Translations under genes and position numbers: made by a program
NCBI RefSeq assembly: GCF_900107045.1
Contig: NZ_FNON01000002.1
Coordinates: 1-64,000 of the forward strand
Source: Amycolatopsis xylanica
Lineage (GTDB): Bacteria; Actinomycetota; Actinomycetes; Mycobacteriales; Pseudonocardiaceae
Length of the DNA stretch: 64,000 nt
Direction: 5' to 3'
The notes under the pieces: model-generated
What the model saw: only the letters and a program-made list of their open reading frames with translations
Told to the model about the DNA's origin: nothing
The model's database searches: none
Shown here: in pieces, positions 33,083-43,251 of the stretch
How positions within the stretch are numbered: position 1 is the first letter of the stretch
Layout: every line of letters starts with the position of its first letter

Positions 33083-33762
33083 TCGACTGCGCGGTGTGGT
33101 GGGCCGAGCCGCTGCCCAACGAACCGAGATTCATCGGCCTGCTGGACGAACTCGAGCTCGGCCGCCACGCCGGCTACCGGCAGGAGATCGACCAGCGCCG
33201 GTTCCTGACCGGCCGGGTGCTGGCCAAGACGATCGCCGGTGAACGGCTCGGCCGCGCGCCAGCCGACATCGTCTTCGACGCGTCGTGCGACGACTGCGAC
33301 AAGCCGCACGGGGTACCGAAGGTGCCGGGGCTGGCGCTGTCGATCTCGCATTCGGGCGACCGGATCGGGCTCGCGGTCACCTCGGGCGCGCCCGTCGGCC
33401 TGGACGTCGAGTCGGCGTCGCGCCGCGCGGAGGACTCGCTGATCGAGTACGCGCTCAACGAGACCGAACGCCTGGGACTCAAAGGACTCGAGGCGGACGA
33501 GCGGGCGTCGGCGTTCTTCGTCTACTGGACGCGCAAGGAAGCCGTGATGAAGGCGACCGGGCGCGGCCTGCGGATCCCGTTGCACAGCATCACCCTGGCG
33601 CCCTTCGACGCGCCCGCGGCCTTGCTCGCGTCGAGCACTCCCGCCTTGGACCCCGCAACCACACGCATGGCCGACCTCGACCCCGGCTCCGGCTACCGGG
33701 CCGCCGTCGCCGTACTGACCACAGAGGACTTAGCGGTGACCGAGCACTCCTGGCACCCCTGA
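33079..33762 (+). CDS. 4'-phosphopantetheinyl transferase (Sfp type)
   Basis: A 227-aa enzyme that loads carrier proteins of polyketide, peptide or fatty-acid synthases with phosphopantetheine from CoA. The motifs are LSISHSGDRIGLAVT (P2-like), GLDVESASRR with the Mg-binding Asp, and YWTRKEAVMKATGRGL. GTG 33079 overlaps the transporter stop. It is translated with the symporter gene but convergent with isochorismate synthase. Pairing with isochorismate synthase hints at a catechol siderophore, but no synthetase is in the window. Confidence 0.9.
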   Translation: MIDCAVWWAEPLPNEPRFIGLLDELELGRHAGYRQEIDQRRFLTGRVLAKTIAGERLGRAPADIVFDASCDDCDKPHGVPKVPGLALSISHSGDRIGLAVTSGAPVGLDVESASRRAEDSLIEYALNETERLGLKGLEADERASAFFVYWTRKEAVMKATGRGLRIPLHSITLAPFDAPAALLASSTPALDPATTRMADLDPGSGYRAAVAVLTTEDLAVTEHSWHP

Positions 33763-33763
33763 G

Positions 33764-33868
33764 CCCGGGAAAAAAATCCCAATGTGGCATTGGTCAGATT
33801 TCAGCCCGCCAATGTGGCTTTCGTCAGCTCGAACCTGACGAAAGCCACATTGGGATTTTTTCCCCGGG
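33764..33868. repeat. Family C palindromic element (full copy)
   Basis: The element fills the whole gap between the convergent PPTase and isochorismate synthase genes. Layout: A-tract plus ATCCC, then module AATGTGGCATTGGTCAG, module AATGTGGCTTTCGTCAG, its inverse CTGACGAAAGCCACATT, then GGGA plus T-tract. It forms both an outer hairpin and an inner one. The A-tract and T-tract make it a good bidirectional terminator. The copy at 44546 is the same element in reverse orientation. Confidence 0.8.
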
Positions 33869-35023
33869 TCAGATGAGGTCGGGCAGGCCCATGGCTCGGA
33901 GGAGGGTCTGGAACTTGGTCGTGGTCTCGTCGAGTTCCAGGCGCGGGTCCGAGGCTTCGACGATGCCGCCGCCCGCGTAGAGGCGCATCGAGGACTCGGC
34001 GACCTCGGCGCAGCGGATCGCGACCGCCCATTCGCCGTCGCCATCCGCGTCGACCCAGCCGACGGCGCCCGCGTAGTAGGCGCGGTCGTACGGCTCCAGC
34101 TCGGTCACCAGTGCGCGCGCGGCGTCGGTCGGCGTGCCGCAGATGGCGGGCGTCGGGTGCAGGGCCGCCGCGAGGTGCAGCGCGGTGATGTCGAAGTCGA
34201 TGAGCTCGCCGGTGATCGTGGTGCGCAGATGCCAGATGGTCGGCGTCGAGACGAGCTCGGGGCCGTCGGGCACCGTGAGCTTCCGGCAGAACGGCCGCAG
34301 GCGCTCCACGACGGCCTCAGCGGCCGCGGCGTGCTCGATCTGGTCCTTCTTGGACGCGAGCAGGGCGTCTCCGCTGGCCTTGTCGGCGACGGGGTCGGCG
34401 AACCGGGGCATCGAGCCCGCGTGTGGGTGCGAGACGACGTGCGAGCCCTCACGGGAAAGCAGCAGCTCGGGCGTGGCGCCGACCAGGGTCCGCGTCGACG
34501 GCAACGCCGCCGCGTAGGTGTAGTGCCGCGGGTTGTCGCTGGCCAGGTTGCGCACGATCCGCTCGGGCCGGATCGGCTCGTCGAAGTCGAGATCGAGCGC
34601 ACGGGCCAGTACGACCTTGCGCATGCCGCGTGCACGCAGCGCGTCGACGGCGTCACGCACGGCCGCCATGTGGCGCTCGGGAGACGGGACCGCGGTCACC
34701 GAGACCGGCCGCGGAAGGACCTCGCGGGGCAGTGAACGGTCACCTTGACCGGCGTGCAGCACGGCACGCGGGAGAACCAGGTGCCCGGGTGTGACCGTGC
34801 CGGGGCTGGTGTCGAACGGGAGCACGCCGACCGCGAGCGGCGCGGCGCCCGAGGCGAGCGCGCCGGTGACCGTGTCCGCCAGAATCTCCGGATCGGTGCT
34901 GGTCACGGATTCGACGGCGCCCTGGGCCAGCAGCACCCGCCGGGCGGTGGCGAAGAAGAAATCGCCACGCTCGTACTGGGCGGCGAGACCGGCTGGGGAC
35001 GCGGGCGCGATGCGGGTGGTCAC
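33869..35023 (-). CDS. dhbC: Isochorismate synthase (DhbC/EntC family)
   Basis: A 384-aa chorismate-utilising enzyme that makes isochorismate for siderophore or menaquinone synthesis. Typical motifs are KVVLARALDLDFDEP with the catalytic Lys, LVGATPELLLSREG, HPTPAICGTPTDAA, YYAGAVGWVDADGDGEW and MRLYAGGGIVEASDP. GTG 35023 is taken because the protein then starts as in the family; the nearby GAAGGGG is very close to it, and an ATG at 35080 is an alternative. No other 2,3-dihydroxybenzoate or menaquinone genes are adjacent. Confidence 0.9.
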   Translation of the reverse strand: MTTRIAPASPAGLAAQYERGDFFFATARRVLLAQGAVESVTSTDPEILADTVTGALASGAAPLAVGVLPFDTSPGTVTPGHLVLPRAVLHAGQGDRSLPREVLPRPVSVTAVPSPERHMAAVRDAVDALRARGMRKVVLARALDLDFDEPIRPERIVRNLASDNPRHYTYAAALPSTRTLVGATPELLLSREGSHVVSHPHAGSMPRFADPVADKASGDALLASKKDQIEHAAAAEAVVERLRPFCRKLTVPDGPELVSTPTIWHLRTTITGELIDFDITALHLAAALHPTPAICGTPTDAARALVTELEPYDRAYYAGAVGWVDADGDGEWAVAIRCAEVAESSMRLYAGGGIVEASDPRLELDETTTKFQTLLRAMGLPDLI

Positions 35024-35090
35024 CCCTTCAGCGTCGCAGGCTTGCGGGGCGATGGCCGCAAAGTGTTGCCGGTGCGACATCGCGGAACCC

Positions 35091-35138
35091 GGCCCGTGAG
35101 CGTCGGGGCGGTACGGACCGCCCCCACGCTCACGGGCC
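35091..35138. terminator. Family A palindrome after the mIHF gene
   Basis: Arms GGCCCGTGAGCGT and ACGCTCACGGGCC enclose GGGGCGGTACGGACCGCCCC. It lies between the end of the mIHF gene and the start of the isochorismate synthase gene on the same strand, as a terminator of mIHF would. Confidence 0.72.
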
Positions 35139-35155
35139 TGAGCTGCGAAAACGCC

Positions 35156-35467
35156 TTACTTCAGCGCGGAGATCAGCGCTTCCCGCTGGCGGTCGCCGAG
35201 GCCGGCGGCGCGCCGGTCCGGGTCGATGCCTGCCTGCTCGAGCAGGGCGGCGACCTTGACGGCGCCAAGGCCCGGGACGGCCTTCAGGAGCTGCGTGACC
35301 TTCGTCTTGCCGATGGTCTTGTCTTCCTTGGCCTTCTTGAGCACCTTGTCGATGCTTTCCTGGCCGGACTTGATCGAGGCAAGCAGCTCCGAGCGGGCCT
35401 TGCGCGCCAGGGCCGCCTTGGCCAAGGCGTCCGCGCGCTGCTCCGGAGTCAACGTGGGCAGAGCCAA
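35156..35467 (-). CDS. mihF: Actinobacterial integration host factor (mIHF)
   Basis: A 103-aa nucleoid protein specific to actinobacteria that binds and bends DNA. The TTG at 35467 is chosen because the product then starts (L)ALPTLTPEQRADAL, matching the conserved MALP-LTPEQR start, and AAAGGA lies 8 nt upstream; the frame is open to 35500. The helix-turn-helix region is TVTQLLKAVPGLGAVKVAAL in outline, with C-terminal RRAAGLGDRQREALI. It matches known mIHF in length and ends; the middle is more diverged than the usual chromosomal copy, so it could be a second paralogue. Confidence 0.85.
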   Translation of the reverse strand: MALPTLTPEQRADALAKAALARKARSELLASIKSGQESIDKVLKKAKEDKTIGKTKVTQLLKAVPGLGAVKVAALLEQAGIDPDRRAAGLGDRQREALISALK

Positions 35468-36081
35468 CGTAGTAATCCTTTCCATCTCGAGTGTCCGCAT
35501 ACGCGGCGACGACCTTGCGACCTGGTGCTTGCTTCAGCAAGCGCTGGCCAGCCGTCTCTTACCACGGCCCCAGTAAACGCCACCCAAGTCAAGGGCGTGA
35601 AACCGACACGCACTTACTACCCTCGCGAACACCTCGGGGCAACCCGCCGCACCCTGCCCCCAGCCTGCGGAAACATCACCCCTTGGGGCGATCTCGACGC
35701 ACTCGGCGACTGCGGTCAGTGACCGTTTAGTCCACTGTAGACAAGCTGCGAATCGCCCGGCAGAGGCCGGTCCAGCCATCATTCAAGAGGCAAAAAAGGT
35801 TGCACCGCAAGGAAAGCACTCAGACAGCCGCGTGGCGGCCACCGGAGAGTGAAGATCGGCGCTCAGGTCAACTCACGACACCCGATCCACGTGCCGGAAA
35901 CACCCGGCCGAGCACCCGTCCTGTCCGGAAACCCGTCCGGAACGAGACACCCATTAGTAGGACATCGCACGCACCCGCACGGTGATCTGACCAAACGTGA
36001 CGGAACGGTTGCGTGCCCAACGGGGCCGCTCTGCATAGAGTCGCGGTTACCCCCCAGTTCACCGGCGCATGGGAGTTGACG
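35468..36081. other. 614-bp intergenic region between mihF and the fatty-acid CoA ligase gene
   Basis: A divergent regulatory region. It holds a small perfect hairpin GCTTGC-TTCA-GCAAGC (35527-35542) near the mihF start and a -10-like TAGAGT at 36036-36041 before the ligase gene. The short open frames here have no ribosome site and no recognisable protein. I see no RNA gene. Its length suggests complex regulation or a decayed gene. Confidence 0.5.
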
Positions 36082-37710
<1,629 letters not shown>

Positions 37711-37737
37711 CCGGTAAATCTTCGGCGAGTCGCGACG

Positions 37738-37777
37738 CTCTGAAGGCCGTCATGGGCCATCTTGATGGCCTTCAGAG
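37738..37777. terminator. Hairpin between the CoA ligase and the ABC importer
   Basis: CTCTGAAGGCC (37738-37748) pairs perfectly with GGCCTTCAGAG (37767-37777) across an 18-nt loop that contains ATGGGCCAT. It lies 28 nt after the ligase stop and ends just before the ribosome site of the next gene. It does not belong to families A-C. Confidence 0.6.
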
Positions 37778-37798
37778 CATGCCGAAGGAGAACTGGGG

Positions 37799-39082
37799 AT
37801 GCAGCAGCGCACGAGGCGTGGGTTCCTGTCGTTGGCCGGGCTGGCCGCCGTGGCCACCGCCTGCGGTTCGAACACCGGGCGGCAGGGCAGTCCGCCGCCG
37901 TCGACGGCGTCCTCGGCGCCGACCGCTCCGCCGAAACCGAACCTCCAGCAGTGGTACCACGCTTATGGCGAGGACGGCGTGCAGGACGCGGTGAAGCGCT
38001 ACGCCGCCGCGTATCCCAAGGCCGCCGTGAACGTCCAGTGGAACCCCGGCGACTACGACTCGAAGATCGTGACCGCGCTGCAGAACAGCGCCGTGCCGGA
38101 CGTCTTCGAGGCGCAGGTCAAGATCGACTGGGTGCGGCAGAACCAGGTCGTGGCGCTCGACGACATCGTCGGGCCGATCGCCGCGGACTTCAGCCCGGCC
38201 GTGCTGGCCGCGCAGACCGTCGAAGGCAAGGTCTACGGCATCCCGCAGGCCACCGACACGCAGGTCCTCTTCTACCGCAAGAGCATGCTGCAGGCGGCGG
38301 GCGTGAATCCGCCGCAAACGGTCGACGAGCTGATCGACGCGGCCCAGAAGCTCACCAAAGAAGGTGTGAAAGGCTTCTTCGCGGGCAATGACGGCGGTGT
38401 CGGCGTGCTCGCCGGCCCGCTGCTCTGGTCCACCGGGCTCGATTACCTGTCCAAGGACAACAAGTCCGTCGGCTTCGACGACCCGCGCGCGGCGGCCGCG
38501 TTCGCGAAGCTCCGGGTGCTGAACACGAACAACTCGCTGCTGCTCGGCGCGCCGAGCGACTGGTCCGACCCGGCGGCGTTCATCGACGGGCTCGCCGCGA
38601 TGCAGTGGACCGGGCTGTGGAACATCCCGAAGATCCAGGCGGCGCTGAAGGACGACTTCGGCGTGCTCCCGTTCCCGAAGCTGGACGCCTCCGGTGCGCC
38701 TTCGGTCCCGGTCGGCGCGTACGGCGCGATGATCAACGCGAAGAGCGCGAACGTGGCCGCCGCCAAGGAGTACATCAAGTGGCTGTGGGTCGAGAAGACC
38801 GACTACCAGCTCGAATTCGCGACCAAGTTCGGCTTCCACGTGCCGGCGCGCCAGAGCCTCGTCGACAAGGCCGAGAATCTAAAGCTCGGGCCTGCCGCGG
38901 ATGCCGCGCGATACGTCAAGGAGAACAGCCATTTGGTCGGCGGTCCGGTGTGGACGGCCCAGTCGAACACCGCGTTGTCCGACGCCGTCGCGAAGATCGC
39001 CAAGGAGGGCGCGGACCCGGCGGCGGAGACGCGCAAGGCGGTCGACGTGGCCAAGGCTGAGCTCAAGCGCCTGTTCGGATGA
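37799..39082 (+). CDS. Sugar ABC transporter substrate-binding lipoprotein
   Basis: A 427-aa extracytoplasmic solute-binding protein of the family-1 (MalE-like) type. The N terminus has twin arginines and a lipobox (QQRTRRGFLSLAGLAAVAT then ACG), so it is a likely Tat-exported lipoprotein. A Pro/Ser linker leads to the binding domain, with PQATDTQVLFYRKSML and PVGAYGAMINAKS. AAGGAG precedes ATG 37799. It is the first gene of an importer with two permeases (overlap ATGA at 39079). The ATPase is missing, so a shared MsiK-type ATPase elsewhere is likely. The sugar is unknown. Confidence 0.9.
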   Translation: MQQRTRRGFLSLAGLAAVATACGSNTGRQGSPPPSTASSAPTAPPKPNLQQWYHAYGEDGVQDAVKRYAAAYPKAAVNVQWNPGDYDSKIVTALQNSAVPDVFEAQVKIDWVRQNQVVALDDIVGPIAADFSPAVLAAQTVEGKVYGIPQATDTQVLFYRKSMLQAAGVNPPQTVDELIDAAQKLTKEGVKGFFAGNDGGVGVLAGPLLWSTGLDYLSKDNKSVGFDDPRAAAAFAKLRVLNTNNSLLLGAPSDWSDPAAFIDGLAAMQWTGLWNIPKIQAALKDDFGVLPFPKLDASGAPSVPVGAYGAMINAKSANVAAAKEYIKWLWVEKTDYQLEFATKFGFHVPARQSLVDKAENLKLGPAADAARYVKENSHLVGGPVWTAQSNTALSDAVAKIAKEGADPAAETRKAVDVAKAELKRLFG

Positions 39083-39975
39083 AGCGGCGGGACGCACGCG
39101 CGTTCTGGCTCTTCGTCGGGCCGTTCCTGCTCGGGCTGGCGATCTTCGCGTATCTGCCGATCGGCTGGAGCGCGTATCTGTCCTTTTTCGACGCTCGCAA
39201 CACGGTCACGCCGACCGAGTTCGTGGGTGTCGACAACTACGTCTCGATGCTGTCGAACGACGCTTTCCTCTCCAGTTTGGGGACTTTCAGCGTGTTCGCG
39301 GCGCTGATCGTGCCGGTGACGTTCGTCCTGTCCCTGGCGTTGGCGCTGGCCGTGAACCAGTTGAAGTTCGCGCGCGCGTTCTTCCGCTCGGTGTTCTTCC
39401 TGCCGTTCGCGTGTTCGTACGTGGTCGCTTCGCTGATCTGGAAGACCTCGCTGTTCTCGGGTGTCCGATATGGACTGGTCAACAGCGTGCTCGGTGTGTT
39501 CGGCGTCGACCCGGTCGCGTGGACCGGAACGGTCGACCCGCCGCTGTACTGGGTCGTGCTGGTCAGCGCCCGGTTGTGGCTGCAGCTCGGGTTCTACATG
39601 ATCCTGTTCATCGCGGCGCTGCAACGGATTCCGACGCAGCTGTACGAGGCCGCGGCCATCGACGGTGCGCGGCCCGGCTGGCAGGTGTTCCGGTACATCA
39701 CGCTTCCGCAGCTGGCGGCGACTTCGGTGGCGGTCCTGTTGCTGAATCTCATCAACGCTTATCAAGCCTTCGATGAGTTCTACAACATCATGGGTGATTC
39801 GCGCGGATATCCACCGTTCGCGCGACCACCTCTTGTCTATCTTTATTACACGTCGCTCGGCTCGGGCGGGCAGGATCTGGGCCGGGGCAGCGCGGGCGCG
39901 GTGATCCTCGCGTTGCTGATCGCGCTGGTGACGCTGTTGCAGGGCAGGGTTTTCCGCTTCGGGAGGGCCTCGTGA
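39079..39975 (+). CDS. Sugar ABC transporter permease (MalF-like)
   Basis: A 298-aa inner-membrane permease with six predicted helices. The EAA loop that contacts the ATPase is QLYEAAAIDGARPGWQVFRYIT. The N terminus starts RRDARAFWLFVGPFLLGLAIF, typical for the MalF-like half of actinobacterial carbohydrate importers. It overlaps the binding-protein stop by ATGA and the next permease by GTGA, so the three genes are one coupled unit. Confidence 0.92.
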   Translation: MKRRDARAFWLFVGPFLLGLAIFAYLPIGWSAYLSFFDARNTVTPTEFVGVDNYVSMLSNDAFLSSLGTFSVFAALIVPVTFVLSLALALAVNQLKFARAFFRSVFFLPFACSYVVASLIWKTSLFSGVRYGLVNSVLGVFGVDPVAWTGTVDPPLYWVVLVSARLWLQLGFYMILFIAALQRIPTQLYEAAAIDGARPGWQVFRYITLPQLAATSVAVLLLNLINAYQAFDEFYNIMGDSRGYPPFARPPLVYLYYTSLGSGGQDLGRGSAGAVILALLIALVTLLQGRVFRFGRAS

Positions 39976-40784
39976 AGATCGTACGCTGGATCTGCCTGCT
40001 GATCGCGACGGTGCTGTTCCTGCTGCCGTTCTACCTGCTGCTGCGAAACGGCTTGTCGACGCGTGCCGAAATCACCGCGCCGGACTGGAAACTGTTCCCG
40101 GACACCGTGCATTGGGAGAACTTCGGCACACTCTTCGGCAATTCCGAGGTTCCGTTCGCGCGCAGCCTGCTGAACTCGGTCGTCGTCGCGTTGCTGCAGA
40201 CCGTCGGCCTGCTCCTCATCTGCTCGCTGGCGGGCTACGGGCTCGCGCGAATCCCTTACCGGCACTCGAAAAAGGTGTTCTACGCGGTCATCGCGACGCT
40301 GATGATCCCGACCTCGGTGACGTTCGTGCCGAGTTTCGTGGTCGTGTCCAGCCTGGGCTGGATCTCGGATCTGCGCGGTCTGATCATTCCCGGCCTGTTC
40401 AGCGCGTTCAGTGTTTTCCTGTTCCGCCAATACTTTCTGGACTTCCCAGCCGAACTCGAAGAGGCCGGGCGGCTGGACGGGCTGACGCGCTGGGGCGTGT
40501 TCTGGCGGATCGTCGCGCCCAACTCGCTCGGCTTCTTCGCCGCGCTCGCGGTGATCACGTTCATCGGCAGCTGGAACGCGTTCCTGTGGCCGCTGATCAT
40601 CGCGCAGGATCCGTCCTCGTGGACCGTGCAGGTGGCGTTGTCCGGCCTGCTGACCGCGCAGAACCCGCAGCTCAACCTGCTGTTCCTGGCCGCGGCCGTG
40701 TCGATATTGCCGATCGTGCTGCTGTTCGTGTTCCTGCAGCGTTACCTCGTCCAAGGCGTCGCGGAGTCCGGCCTGAAGGGCTAG
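39972..40784 (+). CDS. Sugar ABC transporter permease (MalG-like)
   Basis: A 270-aa inner-membrane permease with six predicted helices, partner of the preceding one. The EAA loop is ELEEAGRLDGLTRWGVFWRI, and near the C terminus FIGSWNAFLWPLII is typical. GTG 39972 overlaps the previous stop. It is the last gene of the importer, followed by a family A palindrome. No ATPase or glycosidase follows, so the substrate is not identified. Confidence 0.92.
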   Translation: MKIVRWICLLIATVLFLLPFYLLLRNGLSTRAEITAPDWKLFPDTVHWENFGTLFGNSEVPFARSLLNSVVVALLQTVGLLLICSLAGYGLARIPYRHSKKVFYAVIATLMIPTSVTFVPSFVVVSSLGWISDLRGLIIPGLFSAFSVFLFRQYFLDFPAELEEAGRLDGLTRWGVFWRIVAPNSLGFFAALAVITFIGSWNAFLWPLIIAQDPSSWTVQVALSGLLTAQNPQLNLLFLAAAVSILPIVLLFVFLQRYLVQGVAESGLKG

Positions 40785-40796
40785 CCGGCCGCGAGG

Positions 40797-40840
40797 TCGT
40801 GAGTGTTTTCGCCGGTTAGAACCGGCCGGAACACTCACGA
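40797..40840. terminator. Family A palindrome after the ABC permease
   Basis: Arms TCGTGAGTGTT and AACACTCACGA enclose a core GCCGGTTAGAACCGGC. It lies 12 nt after the permease stop and 130 nt before the next gene. Confidence 0.75.
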
Positions 40841-40970
40841 GGGCTTGGCCATGCGCCAAAGGTGACAAATTTTCGCGATGAGCTTCCCGGAAGTTCACGC
40901 TCCCGCTAACCTCGTGCGGCACGGTGTAACACCCAGGGTTCGAATGTCACTTACGACTGGGAGCGACCGC

Positions 40971-42704
40971 ATGGCCGAGTTGACCCGCCGCCGATTCGTC
41001 ACCGCAGCCGGGCTGTCCGGGGCGGGGCTACTGCTCTGCACCCCGACCTCGAACGCGCTGGACCGGGCGCTGGCGCTCACCACGCGCCGCGCGGTCACCA
41101 CCGCGGGCACGACACTGCAGGCGGCGGCCGCGCCGGTGTCGTCAGGCCCGTCGTACACCAAGCTCGCCGCGGGCCCTGGCTGGCCGGTCGTGCTGCGGCA
41201 GGACCTGGCCGCCGCGAACACCGGGCGCGACGATCGGCGTACCCCGCTCGCGTCGTTCGTGCAGTTCACCGACCTGCACATCACCGACACCGAGAGCCCG
41301 GCGCGGTTCGAGTACGTGCACCCGTACATCTCGTCGGCGCACCGGCCGCAGGAGGCGCTGGGAACGGTCGCGACGAACGCACTGGTCAAGCGGGTCAACA
41401 GCGTGCGGAACGGGCCGTTCACCGGCAGGCCGTTCGACTTCATGGTGACCACCGGCGACAACACCGACAACCACGAGCAGCTCGAACTCGACTGGTTCCT
41501 CGGCGTGCTCAACGGCGGCCGGGAGGTCACCCCGAACTCCGGTGATCCGAACCGCTACGAGGGCGTGCAGGCGTCGGGCAGCCCGAACTACTGGAACCCG
41601 GGCACGCCGCTGGGCGACGCGTACACGAAGAAGGGCTTCCCGCAGGTGCCGGGCCTGCTGGACGCGGCGATGCGGACGTTCACCCCTGACGGTCTGGACA
41701 TCCCGTGGTACTGCACGTTCGGCAACCACGACGACAGCGTGGTCGGCTCGCTGCCCGAGGGCATCCCCGGCATCAACGCCTTCTACACCGGCAAGTACAA
41801 GGTGATCGGCAAGGACGAGGCCAGCACCAAGAAGATCGCCGACGCGATACTCAAGCCGGGTTCCAGCGTGCCGATCAGCGAGCTGTTCGGCGGCGGCGGG
41901 CTGATCCGCGAAGTGACCCCCGACGCGCGGCGCAAACCGTTCACCACGGCCGAATTCGTGCAAGCGCACCTCAAGGCGGCCAACACCGGGCCCGGCCCGT
42001 TCGGCCACGGGTTCACCGCGGAGAACGCCGACGGCCAGAACGTCTACTACACGTTCCGGATCGCGCCCGGCGTCACCGGGATCAGCCTGGACACCACCAC
42101 GCTCGGCGGCTTCGCCGACGGCTCGATCGGGCTCGGGCAGTACAGCTGGGTCGAGAAGACGTTGCAGCGCAACAGTTCCACCTACTACAACTGGTTCAAC
42201 GCCAAGGTCAGCCACCAGGTGACCGATGAGCTGTTCATCCTGTTCAGCCACCACACCAGTGGTTCGATGGGCAACATCCTGCCGGACTCGCGCCATCTCG
42301 CCGAGCCGAGGCTGAACGGCGACACCTTCGTCAACCTGCTGCACCGGTTCCCGAACGTCATCGCCTGGGTCAACGGCCACACCCATCGCAACCAGATCAT
42401 CCCGCACGTCAACGCCGACGCGAAGCGGAGCTTCTGGGAGATCAACACGGCCTCGCACATCGACTTCCCGCAGCACGCGCGGATCATCGAGGTCGCGGAC
42501 AACGTGGACGGCACGCTTTCGCTGTTCACCACGCTGATCGAATCCGAAGCGCCGTACTCGGCTTCGTACGACGACCAGTCGACGCAGGGCCTGGCTTCGC
42601 TGTACCGCGAGTTTTCCTACAACGACATCCACGCCGACCTCGGTCAGCTGGGTGCCTCGGGCGACCGCAACACCGAGCTGGTGCTCGCGCACCCGCTGCG
42701 TTAG
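40971..42704 (+). CDS. Tat-exported metallophosphoesterase (PPA1498-like family)
   Basis: A 577-aa calcineurin-like phosphoesterase. A twin-arginine signal starts the protein (AELTRRRFVTAAGLSGAG), so export of the folded protein is expected. Metal motifs appear in order: FTDLHITD (D-x-H), TTGDNTDN (GD), FGNHDDSVVG (GNHD), FSHHTSGSM (His), and VNGHTHRNQ (GHxH). ATG 40971 follows GGGAG; the upstream open frame is not needed. Function is a phosphomonoesterase or diesterase with unknown substrate. It is a single gene with its own promoter region. Confidence 0.87.
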   Translation: MAELTRRRFVTAAGLSGAGLLLCTPTSNALDRALALTTRRAVTTAGTTLQAAAAPVSSGPSYTKLAAGPGWPVVLRQDLAAANTGRDDRRTPLASFVQFTDLHITDTESPARFEYVHPYISSAHRPQEALGTVATNALVKRVNSVRNGPFTGRPFDFMVTTGDNTDNHEQLELDWFLGVLNGGREVTPNSGDPNRYEGVQASGSPNYWNPGTPLGDAYTKKGFPQVPGLLDAAMRTFTPDGLDIPWYCTFGNHDDSVVGSLPEGIPGINAFYTGKYKVIGKDEASTKKIADAILKPGSSVPISELFGGGGLIREVTPDARRKPFTTAEFVQAHLKAANTGPGPFGHGFTAENADGQNVYYTFRIAPGVTGISLDTTTLGGFADGSIGLGQYSWVEKTLQRNSSTYYNWFNAKVSHQVTDELFILFSHHTSGSMGNILPDSRHLAEPRLNGDTFVNLLHRFPNVIAWVNGHTHRNQIIPHVNADAKRSFWEINTASHIDFPQHARIIEVADNVDGTLSLFTTLIESEAPYSASYDDQSTQGLASLYREFSYNDIHADLGQLGASGDRNTELVLAHPLR

Positions 42705-42755
42705 TTACCCCGGAGGTAATCGACCCCGCGCGGGCCGTCGGGCAGGCTGTCGGCC

Positions 42756-43145
42756 ATGACCGACGACCTGTTCCACCAGACCATGCCGTTCGCCGCGCGG
42801 CTCGGCATCGAAGCTCTGGAGCACTCCGCCGGCCTCGTGCGCGCCCGGCTCGCCTGGGACGAGTCGCTGTGCACGACCGGCGGAGTGCTGCACGGCGGCG
42901 CGCTGATGGCGCTGGCCGATTCGGCGGGCGCGGTGTGCGCGTTCCTCAATCTCCCGGACGGCGCGCAAGGCACGACCACGATCGAGTCGAAGACCAACTT
43001 CCTGCGTGCCATTCGCGAGGGAAACGCCGTCGCCACCGCGCGCCCCTTGCACACCGGCCGGAAGATCATTGTGGTGGAAACGGAAATCCGCGACGACGCG
43101 GGCAAGCTCGCCGCGAAGATCACGCAGACCCAAGCGGTGCTTTGA
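42756..43145 (+). CDS. PaaI-family hotdog thioesterase
   Basis: A 129-aa hotdog-fold protein that probably hydrolyses acyl- or aryl-CoA thioesters. The signature GGVLHGGALMALAD spans the active-site region, with ESKTNFLRAIREG and a C-terminal strand KLAAKITQTQ. ATG 42756 is preceded by a weak GGGCAGG. It is a single small gene between two secreted hydrolases; the link to either is not evident. The substrate is unknown. Confidence 0.87.
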   Translation: MTDDLFHQTMPFAARLGIEALEHSAGLVRARLAWDESLCTTGGVLHGGALMALADSAGAVCAFLNLPDGAQGTTTIESKTNFLRAIREGNAVATARPLHTGRKIIVVETEIRDDAGKLAAKITQTQAVL

Positions 43146-43251
43146 TCGGCAACATGCAGGTGTACAAAAGAAATACAGAGGTTCTTTACGGAACCGCGAC
43201 CGTGGGCGAAAATCCTCCACAGCTAGGAATGCTAAGAGGGATGGAGCCCAC

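Noticed and set aside
33079..35023. A siderophore biosynthetic cluster
   Set aside because: Only two of the needed functions are present and they are convergent; no NRPS or 2,3-dihydroxybenzoate genes in the window.
35849..36079. Short open frame in the long gap before the CoA ligase
   Set aside because: No ribosome site, no domain, and unusual composition; it overlaps the likely promoter of the ligase.
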